Positions 60,035-64,000 of a DNA stretch of 64,000 nt are shown here, one piece after another; positions within the stretch are counted from its first letter, which is position 1, and each line of letters opens with the position of its first letter. A program made the position numbers and the translations under genes. The DNA comes from Planctomycetota bacterium (lineage in GTDB: Bacteria; Planctomycetota; SZUA-567): contig JAGUZQ010000110.1 in the NCBI GenBank assembly GCA_020060765.1, forward strand, positions 25,774-89,773, in the 5' to 3' direction. Under the pieces are notes generated by a model. It saw nothing but the letters and a program-made list of their open reading frames with translations. It searched no databases and was not told the DNA's origin.

Positions 60035-61414
60035 ATGAATAACGAGTTATACAGGCAGTTGCCCTCTATCAGCGAAGTTCTGGAATCCGATGACGCGCGT
60101 TTGCTGATCGATGAATTCGGCGCAGGCGCGGTGAAACACGCCGCACGTCTGGAACTGGCGGTCGCGCGCGTAAAAATCGCCCAAGGCGCGGAGATGTTCG
60201 ATGCCACCACGCTGCCGTTAGCGATTCGCATGCGCCTGCTCCAACTCTCCCGCGCCGAAGGCAGGCGCGCGATTAACGCGACGGGAATTCTCCTGCACAC
60301 CGGCTTGGGACGCGCACCTCTGAGCGAAACCGCCTGCTCTTCGCTGGCACTGGCACGCGGCTATTCGGTGTTGCAGACCGACCGCGCCACTGGCGAGCGG
60401 AGCCTGCGCGAAATTAACCTTGAAGCGATGCTGCGCGAGTTGACCGGTTGCGAAGCGGCGACGGTGGTCAACAACAACGCGGCAGCGACGATGCTGATCC
60501 TGAACAGTCTGGCCGCGAATCGGGAGGTGGTGATTTCGCGCGGGCAGTTGATCGAGATCGGCGGCGCGTACCGCATGACCGACGTGATGGCGATGAGCGG
60601 CTGCCGCCTGCGCGAGGTCGGCTGCACCAACCGCACGCACCTGCGCGACTACGAAAATGCCATTAACGAAGACACCGGCGCGCTGATTCACGTTCATACC
60701 TCCAACTACCGCGTGCGCGGTTTCGCCGGCACGCCGCCGATCCGGGAACTAGCCGCCCTGGGCAGGAAACGCGGCCTGCCGGTAATCGACGATCTGGGCA
60801 GCGGCGCGCTGGTGAATCTTTCCCGCTGGGGTCTTGCCGACGAACCGCTGGTGGCCGATTCCCTCAAGGCAGGCGCGGACGTAGTCTGTTTCAGCGGCGA
60901 CAAGCTGATCTGCGGACCGCAGTCTGGCATCATCTGCGGCAGAAAGGAAATCGTCGAGAAAATCCGGAAAAATCCTTTCGCCCGCATGTTCCGCGTCTGC
61001 AAGCTGACTCTCGCGGCGCTGGAGACGACCCTGCTGCATTTTCTCAACGGGGATTACGAAACCGAAATTCCGTTCTACCGCTTCCTGTCCCGGCCGATGG
61101 AGGAATTGCGCCAGGCGGCGGGCGAGCTGATCACCGCGCTTGCCGGTCACCGCGCGTCTTTCTCCGCCGTGGCATCGTCGGCGCATATCGGCAGCGGCTC
61201 TATTCCTGACGAAGAAATCCCTTCGTGCGCTGTTTCCATCAAGCCGGAAAATCTATCGGTCGGCGAATTGTCCCGGCGACTGCGCTGCAGCTTCCCCGGA
61301 GTGTTCGGGAGAATTCAGAACGACGAAGTCCTGCTCGACCTCCGCACCGTTTTCCCTGACGAAATCGAAACCCTCGCCACCTGCGTTGCGGGCGCGCTGG
61401 AGCCAGGACCGTGA
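60035..61414 (+). CDS. selA: L-seryl-tRNA(Sec) selenium transferase SelA
   Basis: 459 residues from the ATG at 60035 (AAGG upstream); a longer frame would run into the tRNA. PLP enzyme with SGDKLICGPQSGIICGR, where the Lys is the PLP site, and earlier NATGILLHTGLGRAPLSE, TVVNNNAAATMLIL. N-terminal domain LPSISEVLESD. Length normal. It converts Ser-tRNA(Sec) to Sec-tRNA(Sec) using selenophosphate. Stop overlaps the selB start. Confidence 0.95.
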   Translation: MNNELYRQLPSISEVLESDDARLLIDEFGAGAVKHAARLELAVARVKIAQGAEMFDATTLPLAIRMRLLQLSRAEGRRAINATGILLHTGLGRAPLSETACSSLALARGYSVLQTDRATGERSLREINLEAMLRELTGCEAATVVNNNAAATMLILNSLAANREVVISRGQLIEIGGAYRMTDVMAMSGCRLREVGCTNRTHLRDYENAINEDTGALIHVHTSNYRVRGFAGTPPIRELAALGRKRGLPVIDDLGSGALVNLSRWGLADEPLVADSLKAGADVVCFSGDKLICGPQSGIICGRKEIVEKIRKNPFARMFRVCKLTLAALETTLLHFLNGDYETEIPFYRFLSRPMEELRQAAGELITALAGHRASFSAVASSAHIGSGSIPDEEIPSCAVSIKPENLSVGELSRRLRCSFPGVFGRIQNDEVLLDLRTVFPDEIETLATCVAGALEPGP

Positions 61415-63333
61415 CTGCGCCGGAAATCATTCCCATCATGATCGGTACCTCGGGTCACGTCGACCACGGCAAGACCTCCCTGGTAAAACTGCTGACCGGC
61501 TGCGATACCGACCGGCTGCGCGAGGAAAAGGCGCGGGGAATGACCATCGACCTGGGCTTTGCTCCCTGTAAGTTTCCCGGCAACCGCCTGGCGGGAATCG
61601 TCGACGTGCCCGGTCACGAGGATTTCATCCGCAACATGGTGGCGGGCGCGGCGTCCATCGACATCCTGCTGCTGGTGGTAGCGGCTGACGACGGCGTCAT
61701 GCCACAGACGCGCGAGCACCTGCAGATCATCCGCCTGCTGCGCCTGCCCCGGATCATGGCTGTAATCACCAAGACCGATATCGTCGATCCGGAAATGACG
61801 GAACTGGTCTGCGACGATGTGCAAGAACTGCTGCGCGAAGCCGGGTTCCCCGGCTCTCCCGTCGTGCCTCTGTCAAACAAGACTTTCGACGGCATCGACG
61901 ACGTGCGGAAAGCCTTGTACGCAATCATGGACAGCGTCGAAGTCAAACAGGACGAAGGCGCGTTCCGGATGAACATCGAACGCGTGTTCTCGGTCAAGGG
62001 CTACGGCACGGTGGTGACGGGAATTCCGGTTTCGGGAAAACTGGCGGTCGGGGAAAAGGCCGAGGTCGTGAACACCGCGCATCCCTGCACGGTGCGCGCG
62101 GTGCAGACCTACAAGCAGGAAAGCGCCGCCGCCACCGCCGGGGCGTGCGCCGCCATCAACCTCCGCGACCTGGACGAGGACGCGGTATCGCGCGGACTGA
62201 CGCTGGGCGCGCCGGGCTGTTACCGCGCCACTGCGTCGCTGCTGGCGACGGTGCGTAACGTGAGCGATACCTATCTGCTGAAAAACGGCGGCAAGGCGCG
62301 GTTTCACTCCGGCACCGGCGTGACGCAAGTCTCGGCGAAATTTATCGGCGGGGAAAGCCTCAAACCTGGCGAGGAAACTTTCGTGCATCTGAAACTGTCG
62401 GAGCCGCTGACGCTGGCGGCGGGCGACCGGTTTGTATTGCGCTCACTGTCCCCGGTGACGACTTTTGCGGGCGGCTCGGTGCTGTCGCCGGATGATTATC
62501 TGGTAAAGCGGAAATCACCGGGGCTGCTCGCCCGGCTGGAGCGTGCGCGCGGCTTTGTCCGGGCGGGAGATTACCCTGCGTGCGCCTTGCTGGCGGGGAA
62601 AAACGCCCTTCTTGCCGCCGGTGAAATGAAACTCGCCTGCAACCGGGAGGAACCGTGTTTGCGCCAGACGATTGACCGGCTGGTTGCCGACAACCTGCTG
62701 ACGCCGCTGGCTAACGACGGCTGGCTGGTGGTCGAGCGGCTGCCGGAAATTTCCGCTACGGTCACGGCGCTGCTGGCGCGCTATCATAAAAGCAATCAGT
62801 ACGCCTGGGGGATGGATCCCGCCTTGCTGTGCAAACAGTTTGGCATCGGCGAACCGGGATTCAAACGCCTGGCAAAAGTTCTCTGCGACGACGGCGAATT
62901 CAAGCTGCAGCATGGTAGAATCGCTTTGCGCGATTTTGCACCCGGTCTGTCGGCGGCACAGATCGAACTGCGGGAACACATTCTGCAACTGGCGACCGAA
63001 GGCGGCATCAACGCGCCGGCGTCGGGCAACATCCTCAAGGAACTGGCGGTAAGCAAGACCGACCTGAAACTGGTTACACGCCTGTTGACCGAGGAAAGAC
63101 TGATTGTCCCCATCGGCCCCAATCTGCTGCTGCGGGAAACGGTGCAGCGCTGCCGGGAGATTTTTCTGGAACTCTGCGAGAAAAACGGTAGCGTTGGGCT
63201 TAAGGAATTCCGCGACGCCTGCGGAGGGGGAAGAAACCTGGCGGTTGCGTTGCTGGAGTTTTTCGACTCCGCCGGTTTTTCCAGACGACGGGATGACGTC
63301 CGCACCGTCGCCAACGCGGAGATTGTTTTTTGA
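61411..63333 (+). CDS. selB: Selenocysteine-specific elongation factor SelB
   Basis: 640 residues from the GTG at 61411, which overlaps the selA stop and has GGAG upstream; ATG 61438 is an alternative that fits the usual start at GHVDHGK. GTPase motifs [20 protein letters not shown] and TKTDIV, then two beta-barrel domains (residues 180-365) and four winged-helix domains at the C-terminus (390-640), which bind the SECIS loop. It delivers Sec-tRNA to the ribosome at UGA. Complete length, as in other bacteria. Confidence 0.95.
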   Translation: MTAPEIIPIMIGTSGHVDHGKTSLVKLLTGCDTDRLREEKARGMTIDLGFAPCKFPGNRLAGIVDVPGHEDFIRNMVAGAASIDILLLVVAADDGVMPQTREHLQIIRLLRLPRIMAVITKTDIVDPEMTELVCDDVQELLREAGFPGSPVVPLSNKTFDGIDDVRKALYAIMDSVEVKQDEGAFRMNIERVFSVKGYGTVVTGIPVSGKLAVGEKAEVVNTAHPCTVRAVQTYKQESAAATAGACAAINLRDLDEDAVSRGLTLGAPGCYRATASLLATVRNVSDTYLLKNGGKARFHSGTGVTQVSAKFIGGESLKPGEETFVHLKLSEPLTLAAGDRFVLRSLSPVTTFAGGSVLSPDDYLVKRKSPGLLARLERARGFVRAGDYPACALLAGKNALLAAGEMKLACNREEPCLRQTIDRLVADNLLTPLANDGWLVVERLPEISATVTALLARYHKSNQYAWGMDPALLCKQFGIGEPGFKRLAKVLCDDGEFKLQHGRIALRDFAPGLSAAQIELREHILQLATEGGINAPASGNILKELAVSKTDLKLVTRLLTEERLIVPIGPNLLLRETVQRCREIFLELCEKNGSVGLKEFRDACGGGRNLAVALLEFFDSAGFSRRRDDVRTVANAEIVF

Positions 63334-63419
63334 ATTCTGTCTGATTTAAGCGCGCGACATGTGTATTTTGTAGCTCCCGGATCAACTACAGGCTCGCATA
63401 TTACAGACAAACGTCCGCA

Positions 63420-63496
63420 CGTCATTCCCGCGAGGCGGGAATCCAGTGGAGAAACCGTACGCCACTCTCCTGGATTCCCGCCTTCGCGGGAATGAC
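63420..63496. repeat. Double-palindrome repeat (dRS3-like)
   Basis: Same unit as at 25006-25085, with the left palindrome shortened by two bases (CCGCGAGGCGGG). It lies in the 202-bp gap between selB and the next gene; otherwise that gap shows nothing. Confidence 0.88.
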
Positions 63497-63535
63497 AATT
63501 CGTAAGCTGTGCGAATTCAGATCGGAGACTACCGG

Positions 63536-63766
63536 ATGAAAATTATCAGACTGCTCATAATACTCGCGACCGTTGCGCTGGTCGGCTATTCGCTGTCGCT
63601 CAGGGTGCCGGTCAACCGGCTTGACGGCGGCGACCCGGCAGATCACGCCTGCGGCGATTTCAACGAAGCCGCAACGGTGGACAGGCTGATCAAACTCGAC
63701 GGCAAACTATACGACCGCGCCAGTTCGGCGGGATCGTCGGCCGACCTCAAAGACTGCCCGACCTGA
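63536..63766 (+). CDS. Small secreted or membrane-anchored protein
   Basis: 76 residues from the ATG at 63536 (GGAG eight bases upstream). N-terminal hydrophobic segment (IIRLLIILATVALVGYSLSL) with uncertain cleavage, followed by a short acidic part with two Cys (HACGDF and LKDCPT). No family recognised. The stop TGA is followed by GGG TAA, so selenocysteine reading is not supported here. Only 47 bp precede the next gene, so the two may form an operon. Confidence 0.6.
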   Translation: MKIIRLLIILATVALVGYSLSLRVPVNRLDGGDPADHACGDFNEAATVDRLIKLDGKLYDRASSAGSSADLKDCPT

Positions 63767-63813
63767 GGGTAACGATCCTTACCGCCGGGCGCGGTATTTC
63801 GCAAAGGCACGTT

Positions 63814-64000
63814 ATGGAAAAACCAGCGGTAAAAAACAACCGGCGATTGCGCTTTGTCAGCGGGATGGCGGGATTGTTTGTCGCCCACCTGGGCGCGGTC
63901 GGCTTCACTTCCCGGAAAACCTGCACGCCTTTATTCGCGTGCCACGGTTGCCCCTACGCGACCTGCGCGTGCCCTGTCGGCGTGGCCGCGCAGGGGTCGG
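63814..64000 (+). CDS. Membrane Fe-S protein (NapH/ferredoxin-type), partial
   Basis: The first 62 codons are visible; the gene runs off the right edge. A positively charged start (VKNNRRLRF) is followed by a hydrophobic segment (VSGMAGLFVAHLGAVGF), then ACHGCPYATCACPVGVAAQG, the Cys pattern of 4Fe-4S membrane proteins such as NapH/YccM/NosR-like electron carriers. Start ATG at 63814 has AAAGG upstream. Function cannot be told from the fragment. Confidence 0.65.
   Translation, partial: MEKPAVKNNRRLRFVSGMAGLFVAHLGAVGFTSRKTCTPLFACHGCPYATCACPVGVAAQGS

Noticed and set aside
63764..63772. TGA at the end of the 76-residue protein as a second selenocysteine codon
   Set aside because: The frame meets TAA one codon later and no hairpin follows.

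Overview
The window looks like a chromosome segment of an anaerobic Gram-negative bacterium of the PVC group, most probably Lentisphaerota. This is inferred from the gene mix: type IV pseudopilins with the H-X9-DG signature, DUF4838 lipoproteins, sulfatases, an ECF sigma factor with a short FecR-like partner, a non-flagellar type III secretion operon, a Rex-linked [FeFe]-hydrogenase operon and a complete selenocysteine locus. No 16S gene is present, so the assignment is a judgement.

Layout. 1-3300: lipoprotein, nadD, rubredoxin and a cupin on the minus strand, plus one small membrane protein. 3329-7605: a DUF4838 lipoprotein and, upstream of it, an AbiEi-like winged-helix domain fused in frame to a type IV pseudopilin. 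7944-16397: promoter, rex, hydC, hydB, hydA, a sensory [FeFe]-hydrogenase and a PP2C/SpoIIE-type phosphatase, read as an H2/NADH redox module. 16402-27434: carbohydrate block with xylA, xylB, an AraC regulator, a second DUF4838 lipoprotein with a second winged-helix/pseudopilin fusion, a sulfatase and an IclR regulator. 27740-31430: hybrid histidine kinase, TusA-like protein, split YeeE/YedE transporter and response regulator. 31609-43727: an HDOD protein, then type III secretion genes in the order sctD-E-F-G-I-J-K-L-N-O-P-Q on the minus strand, and a FliO-like gene. 43730-47469: hicAB with hicA broken by an inserted element, ECF sigma factor, purE, sulfatase. 47560-56783: secreted proteins, HDOD, PilZ, glycosyltransferase and two band-7 proteins. 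56829-63333: a probable selenoprotein, selD fused to a carboxymuconolactone-decarboxylase domain, tRNA-Sec, selA and selB.

The strongest discoveries are: (1) an in-frame UGA at 57980-57982 in a secreted protein of unknown family, followed by a hairpin of SECIS type and 45 further codons ending just before an intrinsic terminator, directly upstream of selD; (2) two independent AbiEi-like/pseudopilin fusions, each followed by a DUF4838 gene and each carrying an internal Shine-Dalgarno plus ATG in front of the pilin part, so that a full-length fusion and a separate pilin could both be made, and prepilin peptidase would release the DNA-binding half; (3) five intergenic elements bounded by inverted arrays of 7- or 8-bp units, one carrying a frameshifted four-helix-bundle (S23/IVP) gene; (4) a 163-bp MITE-like insertion, containing a widespread 80-bp double palindrome, inside hicA.

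All functional calls are from reading the sequence; no database search was possible. Starts were chosen by Shine-Dalgarno sequence and family length where possible.
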